Notes: generated by a model not told the origin, from the sequence alone. Positions 34,420 to 43,605 are shown, numbered from the stretch's first letter. The stretch is 64,000 bases of DNA from an uncultured Burkholderiales bacterium (GCA_903876885.1 CAIRBP010000004.1:1-64000); one strand, 5' to 3'. Translations and numbers: made by a program.

Positions 34420-35001
34420 TCAGCCTGCAAATGTTGGCTGGATTGAAAACCCAATCCACCGCCCAAGGGCAATCACAGTAATCCAAATTAATACAGACAA
34501 GAGAGCGGACCATTTACCTGACCAGAAAAAACTTATTTGATGTAATTTATGACGTATTTTCCCCATCTCATCTTGTTGCACTGCGTTAAGCCTGGCGGCG
34601 TGGGCTGGATCATACGCCTCTGCTCGAGCACTAAACCACATCTGAAAAACCATCATATTCATGCCGGCTAAGATCAGGAGCAGGATCTTTAATTGAAAGT
34701 AAAGGTTGTGAGCATAATTAACGGCATTAGAGGCAAAAAGTGCTGCTCCAGTTAAAACTGCAAAAACAAACATAGACCATGTAATCGGTAGAAGTTCTTT
34801 GGCAAACCTTCTAAGTCCTCTGTCATTGTTCGCAAGCCCAAGAATTCGAAGGTCTACCCAGACGATACTACCCAAAAAAACCGTTACAGCTAAAACGTGA
34901 ATACTCTCGATCAAAGGAAAGAGCAAATCATTTTCCCGAATACTACTTGCTAAGGCGGTTTCAAATAGCCATTTCAAAAGTCCGTCTAATTCCATAAACA
35001 C
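34420..35001 (-). CDS. DUF6644-like four-helix membrane protein (paralogue 1)
   Basis: A 193-residue membrane protein with four or five hydrophobic helices. It shares with the next gene (35059) the motif P-x-x-x-x-IH-x-x-AV in helix 1 (PLIESIHVLAV), then L-R-x-LGL, an FQ-[IL]-K motif at the start of helix 3 (YFQLKILLL), and GRWI near the end. The GTG start at 35001 has GAGG 8 bases upstream, with an ATG two codons inside. Helix-borne His and the overall plan recall cytochrome b561/CopD-like proteins, though haem binding is only a guess. The DUF6644 name is my best match; function unknown. Confidence 0.65.
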   Translation of the reverse strand: MFMELDGLLKWLFETALASSIRENDLLFPLIESIHVLAVTVFLGSIVWVDLRILGLANNDRGLRRFAKELLPITWSMFVFAVLTGAALFASNAVNYAHNLYFQLKILLLILAGMNMMVFQMWFSARAEAYDPAHAARLNAVQQDEMGKIRHKLHQISFFWSGKWSALLSVLIWITVIALGRWIGFSIQPTFAG

Positions 35002-35058
35002 AGTGAATACCTCTTTATCATCTAGCCAATATTATGAGTAGTTTTTGTAAATTGCTGC

Positions 35059-35568
35059 TTAAGTGTAAGCAATCCACCTACCAGCAAAAACTATGCAGGT
35101 CACAAAAACAAGTAAGGCTACAGAGAGAACTCTTCCCTTAAACTGCAACGCTCCCTCTTGCCCGTATCCACTCCTCCAGTCAGTAAGTGGATTTACTAAC
35201 GACTTTTTAATGATATGCAGGGTTATTAATGCGGATAGCAGAAAAACCATCTTTATTTGAAAAGACGCATTTGCCAAGGAACGTGAAGGCTCACCAATTA
35301 TTAAAATACAACCTGAAATAAATAGAACAACCAAAGCGACTTTAAATATAGGCCAACACTTATTAAAAGTTGAGGCAAATGGTTGCTCAGAAGCAAATAA
35401 TCCCAATAGACGAAGTGAAATCATAAGGACTACTGACAAAGTTGCAGATACCGCGAATATATGAATAATTTGAGTAAACGGAACGATCCACTCTGAGATC
35501 TGTATGATTTGACTAATTTGCGTATCTTCGAGCCAAAGACAAAATTGATTTAGGGTTGCATTTCTCAT
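35059..35568 (-). CDS. DUF6644-like four-helix membrane protein (paralogue 2)
   Basis: A 169-residue membrane protein, tandem paralogue of the preceding product of 34420. It has the same order of motifs: PFTQIIHIFAV in helix 1, SLRLLGLF, SFQIKMVFLL in helix 3, LHIIKK, and FAGRWIAYT at the end. It is the first gene of the four-gene minus-strand cluster 35568-32913, 57 bases before the GTG start of the paralogue. The duplicated membrane unit plus two exported proteins suggests an envelope system with a membrane heterodimer, but no function has been shown. Confidence 0.65.
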   Translation of the reverse strand: MRNATLNQFCLWLEDTQISQIIQISEWIVPFTQIIHIFAVSATLSVVLMISLRLLGLFASEQPFASTFNKCWPIFKVALVVLFISGCILIIGEPSRSLANASFQIKMVFLLSALITLHIIKKSLVNPLTDWRSGYGQEGALQFKGRVLSVALLVFVTCIVFAGRWIAYT

Positions 35569-35736
35569 ACCGAAATTCGTAATACCAAGAAAAAGGTTAT
35601 TAAACCACTTGTATTGAGTTATTCCCAGGTTTTAGTTAAAAATATTTGTAAATAATTGGAGTAAGATTGGGAAATCCCCCGAATTAATATTGCTATTAGA
35701 ATGATTTTTCTATTCTAAATTTTGAGTGAAATAGTC

Positions 35737-36027
35737 ATGCAAAACCAAAAGACCCAGCGCCCCAAAATAGCTCCTATTTTTCTACTTGCCTTGATTTTTG
35801 GGCTATGCGCTTGCACCACTGTTGAACAGCGCAAAGAATGGGCTGAAAAGCGATTTGGAGTAAAATGCGAATCCGCTGGTTACAAATCGCAGACGCCGGC
35901 CTACTATGAATGTATTGCCGATGAGGACCGTACTTGGCGTATTAACCAAATGGAGAAAGGTAAGCCTTATGAGAATTGGATGCCAATGACTTACTTACCC
36001 TCTATCACGGATGAGAAAAAAGAATAA
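35737..36027 (+). CDS. Small lipoprotein of unknown function
   Basis: A 96-residue lipoprotein: the hydrophobic segment IFLLALIFGLCACTT gives a lipobox (L-C-A-C). The mature part is highly charged with WAEKRFGVKCESAGY and YECIADEDRTWR; two Cys about 14 residues apart may form a disulfide. ATG at 35737 with GAGTG upstream is preferred over an upstream TTG. It stands alone between divergent membrane genes and a convergent binding protein. I recognise no family beyond a weak likeness to small Burkholderiales lipoproteins. Confidence 0.6.
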   Translation: MQNQKTQRPKIAPIFLLALIFGLCACTTVEQRKEWAEKRFGVKCESAGYKSQTPAYYECIADEDRTWRINQMEKGKPYENWMPMTYLPSITDEKKE

Positions 36028-36080
36028 CTTAACCACTTATCCTCCACTTTTATCACGAAACTAATGATTCGCCGTATCTA

Positions 36081-36120
36081 AATCTAGCCAGGTCTCAAAG
36101 CGCTAAGACCAGGCTAGATT
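36081..36120. terminator. Strong bidirectional hairpin between convergent genes
   Basis: AATCTAGCC / GGCTAGATT form a perfect 9-base outer stem (36081-36089, 36112-36120), and GGTCT / AGACC a 5-base inner stem after one A-A mismatch, around a 10-base loop. It sits between two convergent genes. There is no good T-run on either side, so it may need Rho or protect 3' ends. Confidence 0.6.
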
Positions 36121-36134
36121 AAGGGATTGAAGAA

Positions 36135-37283
36135 TCAAAGCGGCGTTTTTTGACCGTCTTTGTATGTGTAAAGTGTAGTGGCTGGATTTTTCATCTCACC
36201 ATTTGCCTCAAAGGCGATATCAGATGTTATACCTTTCATATGCGTCTCTATGAGCTTTGGTATGTAGTTCTTGGGGTCTACTGAATTGGCCCGCTTCATC
36301 GCATCGACTAGAACAAACGTTGCATCATAGGTATATGGGGAATAGACCTGGAACTGCCCCGGATACTTGGCATCATAGCGCTTTCTCCAAGCCACGCCGC
36401 CGGGCATTTTAGATAATGCAGCACCACCCTCGGCACACACCACATTTGATAATGTTTTTGCTCCACCCGATAGCTTGGCAATCTCGGCTGTGCAGATTCC
36501 GTCGCCACCAAAGTACTTCACATTGCTCAAACCAAGTTGCTCCATTTGTCTGAGCATAGGACCGCCTTGGGGATCCATGCCTCCGTAAAAAATAGCATCT
36601 GGTGTCTTCGCTTTAATAGCGGTCAAAATGGACATGAAATCAGTAGCCTTATCGTTGGTGTATTGTTCATCGACCACCTGCATATTCAAAGATAGGGCCG
36701 TCTTCTTAAACACCTCTGCTACCCCTTGACCATAAGCTGTTCGGTCATCAATTACTGCGACCTTCTTTATATGAAGGGTGTTTGCGGCGTACGTTGCTAA
36801 TTGTTTACCAAGTGCTTCATCATTAGCAATAATTCGGTAAGTGGTCTTATAGCCAGGCTTTGTCAGCGCTGGATTAGTTGCAGCTCCTGTTACGTGCGGA
36901 ATACCGCAATCGTTATAAATTTTAGAGGCAGGAATAGTCGTTCCAGAATTCAAGTGACCAACAACGCCTGCTACCTTTGAGTCACAGAGTTTTTGAGCTG
37001 CAGCTGTACCTTGCTTCGGGTCGGCTGCATCGTCTTCTGCTTGAATCTCAAACTTAATTTTTTTTCCACCAATGACAAGATTTTGAGCATTGATGTCCTC
37101 AATCGCCATACGAACGCCGTTCTCGTTGTCTTTACCGTAATGAGCTTGTGCTCCACTTAAAGGTGCAACATGGCCAATTTTTACTACCTGTACTTCTTGC
37201 GATAACACAGATGAACAAGTAAATGCAGCAAGTACGCAGGCACTTAGCGTAGACTTTGAAGGACCCTTAATTTTCATTTTCAT
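36135..37283 (-). CDS. Liv-type branched-chain amino acid binding protein
   Basis: A 382-residue type I periplasmic binding protein, closer to true LivJ/LivK than the one at 9574: signal peptide (1 to about 27, ending SVLSQ), then VKIGHVAPLSGAQAHYGKDNENGVRMAIEDIN, and GVVGHLNSGTTIPASKIYNDCGIPHVTGAATNP around 86-118. The SGTT/AT motif region is that of branched-chain amino acid binders. The start ATG at 37283 has AGGGG six bases upstream. No permease genes are beside it, so it probably feeds a Liv transporter elsewhere, possibly the left set at 5102-8640, which lacks its own binding protein. It ends at the hairpin at 36081-36120. Confidence 0.88.
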   Translation of the reverse strand: MKMKIKGPSKSTLSACVLAAFTCSSVLSQEVQVVKIGHVAPLSGAQAHYGKDNENGVRMAIEDINAQNLVIGGKKIKFEIQAEDDAADPKQGTAAAQKLCDSKVAGVVGHLNSGTTIPASKIYNDCGIPHVTGAATNPALTKPGYKTTYRIIANDEALGKQLATYAANTLHIKKVAVIDDRTAYGQGVAEVFKKTALSLNMQVVDEQYTNDKATDFMSILTAIKAKTPDAIFYGGMDPQGGPMLRQMEQLGLSNVKYFGGDGICTAEIAKLSGGAKTLSNVVCAEGGAALSKMPGGVAWRKRYDAKYPGQFQVYSPYTYDATFVLVDAMKRANSVDPKNYIPKLIETHMKGITSDIAFEANGEMKNPATTLYTYKDGQKTPL

Positions 37284-37321
37284 TTTCAACCCCTGTTAAA
37301 GTAAAAGCAAAATATACGCAA

Positions 37322-37651
37322 TTAATTATCTTTCTCTGAACTTAAATTACTCTCTTGACTTAGGACTTCATCGACTGCTTGACGCATCAAATCTGGCAGT
37401 ATTTTGACAAGCTTTTGCATAACAATTTGAAGCACAGCATCGGCTAATTCATTAGCTTGAGAAGGTGGTCCTGTTTTTTGGAGAGCATTTATTCCTTGCG
37501 CTGAAATATCACCCGTATCACTTTTGATTTCATCGATCAAAGATTTAGAGATATTTAGCAACTCCTCAACTGAAATAGACCGTGCGCCCTCTAAAGGGAC
37601 AACTTCATTGAGAGTAGGTATTAATTGATCGGGTACTTTAATATTAGTCAC
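37322..37651 (-). CDS. Hypothetical protein next to holC (DUF2486-like)
   Basis: A 109-residue soluble, acidic protein with a GTG start three bases after the holC stop. The N-terminus (IPTLNEVVPLE) and the helical, leucine-rich C-terminus (QIVMQKLVKILPDLMRQAVDEVL) resemble the DUF2486-type protein that follows holC in Burkholderiales. Function unknown; its position suggests co-expression with the DNA polymerase chi subunit gene. Confidence 0.6.
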   Translation of the reverse strand: MTNIKVPDQLIPTLNEVVPLEGARSISVEELLNISKSLIDEIKSDTGDISAQGINALQKTGPPSQANELADAVLQIVMQKLVKILPDLMRQAVDEVLSQESNLSSEKDN

Positions 37652-37654
37652 TAG

Positions 37655-38083
37655 CTACTTCACCTCGTGTGTAGAAATTGGGTAGCCCCTTTGGGAGTAA
37701 TGCCTCCAACGCAACCTAGCTTTAGCTTTGTCACTGTCTTGATCGCCAACAACTTCGATTACTCGTTCAAATTTCTCGTATCCAGTCGCTATTTCCTCAT
37801 CCAAATTAAGTAATACTTGATGATGCGGCAGAAAATCCAATGACTCTATCGAAGAAGTCAAAACGATTGGACTGGCGCTCAGAACATGAGGCTGTGCATC
37901 ACTATGACAATGAGGAATAAAGTCAGTTGAAGTTAGACTCCAAAGTGCCAGATCCAGTTGTTTTAACAAATCCGAAGGACCTTTGACTACAACATTCGCT
38001 TGTGAGCTGTAGGCTTTGCGCAGTAAACGACAACAATAATCCATCTTATTGGCGGCGTTTAAGTGAAAAGTAATTTCAGTCAT
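37655..38083 (-). CDS. holC: DNA polymerase III subunit chi
   Basis: A 142-residue HolC protein: MTEITFHLNAANKMDYCCRLLRKAY opening, PHCHSDAQPHVLSASPIVLTSS in the middle, and the C-terminal YEKFERVIEVVGDQDSDKAKARLRWRHYSQRGYP block, all typical. Chi links the clamp loader to single-strand-binding protein. The start is the internal ATG at 38083; the longer frame would use a TTG. It follows pepA on the same strand, an arrangement widely conserved in Beta- and Gammaproteobacteria. Confidence 0.9.
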   Translation of the reverse strand: MTEITFHLNAANKMDYCCRLLRKAYSSQANVVVKGPSDLLKQLDLALWSLTSTDFIPHCHSDAQPHVLSASPIVLTSSIESLDFLPHHQVLLNLDEEIATGYEKFERVIEVVGDQDSDKAKARLRWRHYSQRGYPISTHEVK

Positions 38084-38140
38084 CGGTTCGGATTTTAGCA
38101 ACGCAACTGCAAGGTATAAACACCCATCTTCTGCGAGTTT

Positions 38141-39709
38141 TTACTTGCGCGCAGATTTAACGCTGGGTCGTGCTGCCTTTGACGGTGTCGAATGGCTATG
38201 CGAATGGCTTAACAAATACTCCATCAGTAACCCGACAGGCCTGCCGGTAGAACCCTTGGCTGCACCGCTATTCCAAGCAGTGCCAGCGATATCCAGATGA
38301 GCCCAGGCAAAATCGTTGGCGAAGCGTTGCAAGAACTTTGCTGCAGTCACACTTCCTGCGGCTCGGTCACCCACATTGGCTACATCAGCAAAGTTGGACT
38401 TTAAGGCCTCTGCATACTCATCATCTAGGGGCATTCTCCAACACGTATCCAATGACGCTTCGCCTGCTTTTTCCAGGGCATTAGCTAATTCGTCGTTATT
38501 TGAGAAAAGGCCACTCCTTAAATGACCCAGCGCAATAACACAGGCACCAGTTAGAGTAGCAATGTCAATGACGGCCTTGGGTTTAAACCTCTTAGCATAC
38601 GTCAGCGCATCACAAAGGATTAGTCTTCCCTCGGCATCAGTGTTTAGTATCTCTATAGTCTGTCCACTCATACTTGTGACCACATCACCAGGTTTGATTG
38701 CATGTCCATCGGGCATATTTTCACAAGTGGGAATTAATCCAACCACATGTAAGTCACTAGGCCTTAGTACGGATAAGGATTTAAAGACCCCGAGGACGCT
38801 TGCTGCACCGCACATATCAAACTTCATCTCATCCATACCCGCACCGGGCTTGATGGATATTCCTCCCGTATCAAATGTGATGCCTTTGCCAACCAAGACT
38901 ACGGGGTCTGAGGACTTAGCGCGAGCGCCCCTGTATTCGAGCGTTATAAAGCGAAGAGGCTCTGCTGATCCCTGGGCTACGGATAAAAACGAGCCCATAC
39001 CCAGTTTTTCAACTTCCTTGGGGCCCATTACGTTGACCTTGATGTCAGGATGTTTGCCTAAATTTATAGCCACGTTGCCTAAATGCGTCGGAGTTGCATG
39101 ATTAGCGGGTCTGTTACCCCACTCTTTGGCAAGCTCAATACCCTCGCTTAGTGCCAGGGCCTGCGTAAATGCGTTTTTGACTGAAGCCGTTTTAGCCTCC
39201 GCCATGGCAAACGTGACGCTCAAATCAGTTCCAAGCAAGGGAGTTGATTTTGATTTGCTATCTTTATCTGGTTTAGCACTTGGCTTGGTTTTGGTGTAGA
39301 GATACAAGGCATCGGAGACAGCTAGAACGGATAATTTGAGTGCCCGCTCCTTTTCAGATATGGATTCATCTAACAAAAGTGTAATTTCTTTATAGCCCAA
39401 GGATTTAATCGACTTGAATGCTGACAAAACGCTTTTGCGGATATCAGAGGGTCTGCCCTCACCTACGCCCAAAACCATCAAGCGCTTGGACTGAAGAGGT
39501 TGTGGCTTCAAAATCAACAAAGTTTTGCCTGGTTTTGGGTCAAAACCCTCTTCTTTTTGAATCTCGCTCAAATATTGCGACAATACACTAATTGAGGTGG
39601 ACTTTTGAGGGGATTGCTTTTGCGCTGTGCTCTTTTGCAAAACCACAAGCAAATCGGATTTGTGAGTTAACGCGCCGGAGTGAGAAAGTGTTTTTAAGTC
39701 AAAGTTCAT
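38141..39709 (-). CDS. pepA: Leucyl aminopeptidase (cytosol aminopeptidase, M17)
   Basis: A 522-residue M17 aminopeptidase. The C-terminal catalytic domain shows VLVGKGITFDTGGISIKPG (metal Lys and Asp near 280-300), the family signature NTDAEGRLILCDAL, and LTGACVIALG. Members bind two Zn2+/Mn2+ ions and form hexamers; they also bind DNA in some bacteria. The N-terminal domain carries a short Lys/Ser-rich insertion (about 145-157, KPSAKPDKDSKSKS) absent from most family members. The start at 39709 (MNFDLKTL) is supported by AAGGA ten bases upstream. It is divergent from lptF. Confidence 0.93.
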   Translation of the reverse strand: MNFDLKTLSHSGALTHKSDLLVVLQKSTAQKQSPQKSTSISVLSQYLSEIQKEEGFDPKPGKTLLILKPQPLQSKRLMVLGVGEGRPSDIRKSVLSAFKSIKSLGYKEITLLLDESISEKERALKLSVLAVSDALYLYTKTKPSAKPDKDSKSKSTPLLGTDLSVTFAMAEAKTASVKNAFTQALALSEGIELAKEWGNRPANHATPTHLGNVAINLGKHPDIKVNVMGPKEVEKLGMGSFLSVAQGSAEPLRFITLEYRGARAKSSDPVVLVGKGITFDTGGISIKPGAGMDEMKFDMCGAASVLGVFKSLSVLRPSDLHVVGLIPTCENMPDGHAIKPGDVVTSMSGQTIEILNTDAEGRLILCDALTYAKRFKPKAVIDIATLTGACVIALGHLRSGLFSNNDELANALEKAGEASLDTCWRMPLDDEYAEALKSNFADVANVGDRAAGSVTAAKFLQRFANDFAWAHLDIAGTAWNSGAAKGSTGRPVGLLMEYLLSHSHSHSTPSKAARPSVKSARK

Positions 39710-39732
39710 AATACGGTAAATCCTTAACAAGC

Positions 39733-40872
39733 ATGTTGTTTCAATCATCCATCAGAAGAGAATTGTCGCGCAGTTTTGGCGCTACGGTCGTCATATTAAT
39801 CACAATCGTGGTGACTATTATGTTGATACGTACTCTTGGACAAGCATCAAAGGGAAGTGTCAACCCATCTGAGGTTAGTCTAGTCCTTGCGTTCACAATT
39901 CTCGGCAACCTCTCTATCTTACTAGCACTAAGCCTTTTCATAGCCTGTGTAGGCACTTTATCACGGATTTACAGAGACAGTGAGATGGTCATCTGGCTTA
40001 GTTGCGGACAGGGGCTTGGTGCATTTTTTAAACCTATGATTGGCTTTGCTGTTCCGACCCTGGTGCTCATCGCTGGTTTATCTCTATTTGCTTGGCCCTG
40101 GTCTAATCAGCATATCCAAGAATTAGTTGACCGGTTCGAGAAACGGGGAGATCTGGAGCGGGTAACTCCTGGCCAATTTCAAGAATCCGCTAATGGACAA
40201 AGAGTCTTTTTCATCGACAAAGCTTCAACGGTTAAGGGGCAGGGAAATAACGTTTTTATTGCTACACAAGAAGGTGACAAGCAAACGATGACTACCGCAC
40301 TGCATGGTCATATTGAAAACAAATCCTCGGGCGAGAAGTTTTTGATCCTAAACAACGGACAACAATTGGTCTACAGCCAGGACCATTCAACATTAAAAAT
40401 TAGCGAATTTAGTGAATACGGAGCACAAATTGGTAAGTCCGATCCTAATATTGGCACCCCCCTCCCCAGGACCCTTGATTCTTGGTATTTGTTACTTAAC
40501 CCGAGCTCCCAAAACACATCTGAATTGACCTGGCGTCTTGGTCTTACCTTTACAGCATTTAACTTAATTGTGATCTCCCTCGCCTTGGCGAGCGTGAACC
40601 CAAGGGGGGGAAAGAGTGCCCCTCTCATGTTGGCACTATTCACATTCATCGCCTACTTTAACTTGCTAAATATTGGGAAAAATTACGGGGAATCGGGTAA
40701 AGGCTCCCCTTATGTGATGCTTTTGTTCCATTTGGCCATTCTCACCATTGCTACGCTTTGGTTAATGCGTAAGCACAATAACTGGCGTATCTTTAATATT
40801 CGCGCTCATTTGGTTGGCTTTGTAAATCCAAGCCTCATCAAATCCCGCAACAGTACTGTTGGTAAATCATGA
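39733..40872 (+). CDS. lptF: LPS export ABC transporter permease LptF
   Basis: A 379-residue LptF: three N-terminal membrane helices (about 15-115), a periplasmic beta-jellyroll domain (about 130-245), and three C-terminal helices. Opening LFQSSIRRELSRSFGATVVILI and the GLVVISLALA-like region (here FNLIVISLALASVNPRGG) are typical. With LptG and LptB it extracts LPS from the inner membrane. It overlaps lptG by 4 bases (ATGA) and is divergent from pepA, the usual betaproteobacterial order. Confidence 0.92.
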   Translation: MLFQSSIRRELSRSFGATVVILITIVVTIMLIRTLGQASKGSVNPSEVSLVLAFTILGNLSILLALSLFIACVGTLSRIYRDSEMVIWLSCGQGLGAFFKPMIGFAVPTLVLIAGLSLFAWPWSNQHIQELVDRFEKRGDLERVTPGQFQESANGQRVFFIDKASTVKGQGNNVFIATQEGDKQTMTTALHGHIENKSSGEKFLILNNGQQLVYSQDHSTLKISEFSEYGAQIGKSDPNIGTPLPRTLDSWYLLLNPSSQNTSELTWRLGLTFTAFNLIVISLALASVNPRGGKSAPLMLALFTFIAYFNLLNIGKNYGESGKGSPYVMLLFHLAILTIATLWLMRKHNNWRIFNIRAHLVGFVNPSLIKSRNSTVGKS

Positions 40873-42179
40873 ATACTTGGCGAAGATGGATATACAGTGA
40901 AGTGATAGCAGCGGTAGCATTCATCACACTAGGATTTTTAGGTCTCTTTTTCTTCTTCGATTTTGTAGATGAGTTGCAGTGGGTTAGAAGCGCTCAACCT
41001 GGGGGATACCAAATTTCTCATGCACTCATTTACGTCAGTTTAATGGTACCGAGCCATTTGTATGAACTCTTTCCAATTACGGTCCTCATAGGCAGTATCT
41101 ATGTTCTCTCCAGAATGGCCCAGACCTCAGAGTTTACGATTCTAAGGACCAGTGGGCTAGGTCCGGTACTCGCGCTTAGAAGCTTAATTGGTCTTGGCGT
41201 TATTTTTGCAGTCATCACTTTTCTTGTAGGGGACTATCTATCTCCAGAATGCGATCGTTACGGTCAATTGCTCAAATCCCGTTTTATGGGGCAAATTACA
41301 GTTGGGCGGACAGGTGCGTGGTTAAAGGAGCGACAGCAGTTTACCAACGAAGCCGTGAACGTTGGATATTTAAACTCTGATGGTCAAATGAATAACATTC
41401 GAATTTTTGAATTTGATAACTTAGGCAGATTAATCTCACTCACACGTGCAGAGCACGCTGAGTTTGCCAAAAATGAGGAGGCATGGTTGCTCAGCAAAGT
41501 TCAAAGAGATGAGTTTGTTCCTCAAAGTGTTGAAGATCCAGACCTTATCACTACGGGGAATGGGCCTCTCAAAATCACACCGCCTGCACCGTCTAAGCTT
41601 GCAGCACCCGGTCTATCAAAACAAACCCAAGCGGTGCCCCTGTCAAACAACCCTTTGAGCAATGCCTCTCATGCTGCGATTGAAAATAACTTAGAGACCC
41701 TGAAGGCGGCAGCACTGACAAACCTCGCACACCCCGTATTACCCGCTCAAAGGCTTCAACTGGAACAGTTCCGCTGGCCCAACAGTATTACCCAAGAGAT
41801 GGTCTCTGTGGCCCTGTTAAAGCCAGACAGAATGGGAACCTTAGATCTTTTCCGCTACATTCAACATCTAAACTTGAACTCCCAATCCTCCCAGCGCTAT
41901 GAAATTGAGTTTTGGAAAAAAGTCTTTTACCCGATCAGTTGTTTGGTGATGATGGTGTTGGCGTTGCCCTTTGCTTATCTTCACTTTAGAAGCGGAAACA
42001 TCACCAGCTACGTATTTTTTGGAGTAATGATTGGTATAAGTTTCTTTTTATTAAACAATGTTTTTGGCTATATTGGAAACATACAGCAATGGGTGCCTTG
42101 GTTTGCAGCGGCAGCGCCGGGCATGCTCTACACGCTTTTCTCGCTTATGGCTTTTGGTTGGTTGGTGATACGACAATGA
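40869..42179 (+). CDS. lptG: LPS export ABC transporter permease LptG
   Basis: A 436-residue LptG, partner of LptF. It opens with NTWRRWIYSEVIAAVAFITLGFLGLFFFFDFVDE and ends with six-helix topology in which the last helices carry LVMMVLALPFAYLHFRSGN. At 436 residues it is longer than E. coli LptG (about 360); the extra length is a Pro/Ala/Leu-rich insertion near 235-290 in the periplasmic domain. It overlaps lptF and cbiX by 4 bases each (ATGA), indicating a coupled operon. Confidence 0.92.
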   Translation: MNTWRRWIYSEVIAAVAFITLGFLGLFFFFDFVDELQWVRSAQPGGYQISHALIYVSLMVPSHLYELFPITVLIGSIYVLSRMAQTSEFTILRTSGLGPVLALRSLIGLGVIFAVITFLVGDYLSPECDRYGQLLKSRFMGQITVGRTGAWLKERQQFTNEAVNVGYLNSDGQMNNIRIFEFDNLGRLISLTRAEHAEFAKNEEAWLLSKVQRDEFVPQSVEDPDLITTGNGPLKITPPAPSKLAAPGLSKQTQAVPLSNNPLSNASHAAIENNLETLKAAALTNLAHPVLPAQRLQLEQFRWPNSITQEMVSVALLKPDRMGTLDLFRYIQHLNLNSQSSQRYEIEFWKKVFYPISCLVMMVLALPFAYLHFRSGNITSYVFFGVMIGISFFLLNNVFGYIGNIQQWVPWFAAAAPGMLYTLFSLMAFGWLVIRQ

Positions 42180-42535
42180 GAGCAATTGTTTTATTTGCAC
42201 ACGGCTCCAGAGATCCTTTATGGCATGGTCCTATCAAAGCTATCGCTGCGCGGATAAGAGAAATAAGCCCCGACCAGGAGGTACGTTGTGCTTATTTGGA
42301 GTTGACCGAGCCGTCCCTGCCCCAAGTCGCTCAAGAATTAAGCGATCTTGGATGCACAGAGCTTCACATAACACCCCTTTTTCTGGGTGTCGGTAAACAC
42401 GCAAGGGAGGACCTCCCTCATTTGATTTCTCAGCTTAAAGAAGACCATCCGTCTATTCAACTCTCTTGCGCTCAATCGATCGGTGAGGACTTACGAATCA
42501 TCGACTTAGTTGCTCAAATAGCTCTACGCCCTTAA
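42176..42535 (+). CDS. cbiX: Small CbiX/SirB-type sirohydrochlorin chelatase
   Basis: A 119-residue protein of the short CbiX class: FAHGSRDPLWHGPIKAIA near 7-24 with metal-binding His, and HITPLFLGVGKHAREDLP near 63-80 with the second His. Short CbiX proteins are homodimeric chelatases placing Co2+ or Fe2+ into sirohydrochlorin. With the siroheme-dependent sulfite reductase at 54747 in the same region and cysB just downstream, iron insertion for siroheme is the likely role, but cobalt is not excluded. Start at 42176 overlaps the lptG stop (ATGA). Confidence 0.85.
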   Translation: MRAIVLFAHGSRDPLWHGPIKAIAARIREISPDQEVRCAYLELTEPSLPQVAQELSDLGCTELHITPLFLGVGKHAREDLPHLISQLKEDHPSIQLSCAQSIGEDLRIIDLVAQIALRP

Positions 42536-42639
42536 TTCCAGCCTTGTAACTTTAATTAATGAATCAAGACTGATACCCCCTTCATAACTTAAAAATCTAA
42601 AGCTTAGATTCTTTATGCTCAAGAGCTATAATAATTGGC

Positions 42640-43566
42640 ATGAATTTGCACCAATTTAAGTTCATTCAAGAGGCAGTAAGACGCGATCTGAATCTAACAG
42701 AGGTAGCGCGAGTACTGCACACCTCTCAGCCAGGTGTGTCCAAAGCTATCTTGGAATTAGAGGAAGAGCTTGGAATTGAAATATTCGGCAGGCACGGTAA
42801 ACGTTTAAAACGAGTTACTGAACCGGGTGAGCACGTATTAAAAAGCATTGAAATTATTATGCGCGAAGTCAATAACCTAAAAAATATTGGCGATCAGTAC
42901 AGCGCAGAAGATAGTGGCACGCTCTCCATAGCAACCACCCACACGCAGGCTCGTTATGTACTTCCTATGCCAGTTGCTAGCCTTCGAAAAAAATACCCTA
43001 ACATTAACGTAAGCTTGCACCAGGGTTCGCCGGGTCAAGTTGCAAAAATGGTCAACGAAGAAACGGCCGAAATCGGCATAGCAACCGAATCCCTCGTTGA
43101 TTATCCAGAGCTAGTAACGCTACCTTGCTATGAGTGGCAACACGTACTTGTGATCCCGCCCAATCACCCCCTACTAGGCATAGCCGATATCAAGCTTGAG
43201 GACTTGGCCGCATATCCGATCATCACTTACCATCCCTCCTTTACTGGGCGTACAAGGATTGACCAGGCCTTTGCTGCTAAACACTTAAGCCCTCACATCG
43301 CACTTGAGGCCATTGACTCCGATGTCATCAAAACCTACGTCCGTTTGGGACTTGGTGTTGGTATCGTTGCCGAAATGGCAGTTAAGGAAAGCAGCGATCA
43401 AGATTTAGTAGTCCGACCAGGTGGCTCCCTCTTTGGTAATAATATCGCCAGGCTAGCTTTTAAGAGAGGGTCCTATCTGCGTAATTTTGTAATTGAATTT
43501 GCTGTTTTGTTAAATCCCACACTTAACAAAGAATCCATCAACAAAGCGCTTTACGCAAGCGCTTAA
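42640..43566 (+). CDS. cysB: LysR-type sulfur regulator CysB
   Basis: A 308-residue LysR-type regulator whose start MNLHQFKFIQEAVRRDLNLTEVARVLHTSQPGVSKAI is the CysB/Cbl hallmark. The effector domain has SIATTHTQARYVLP (inducer-contact region near 95-108) and CysB-like CYEWQHVLVIPPNHPL. CysB binds N-acetylserine and activates sulfate-assimilation genes; the cluster at 53950-61807 is the likely target. It sits between cbiX and an aminotransferase gene. Confidence 0.92.
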   Translation: MNLHQFKFIQEAVRRDLNLTEVARVLHTSQPGVSKAILELEEELGIEIFGRHGKRLKRVTEPGEHVLKSIEIIMREVNNLKNIGDQYSAEDSGTLSIATTHTQARYVLPMPVASLRKKYPNINVSLHQGSPGQVAKMVNEETAEIGIATESLVDYPELVTLPCYEWQHVLVIPPNHPLLGIADIKLEDLAAYPIITYHPSFTGRTRIDQAFAAKHLSPHIALEAIDSDVIKTYVRLGLGVGIVAEMAVKESSDQDLVVRPGGSLFGNNIARLAFKRGSYLRNFVIEFAVLLNPTLNKESINKALYASA

Positions 43567-43605
43567 GCCCCATGTAGTAAACATTAGAGAAGATACTTTT
43601 CCAAA

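Noticed and set aside
38562-39101. 179-residue open frame on the plus strand opposite pepA
   Set aside because: It is the antisense shadow of the strongly supported pepA gene and shows no family motif.
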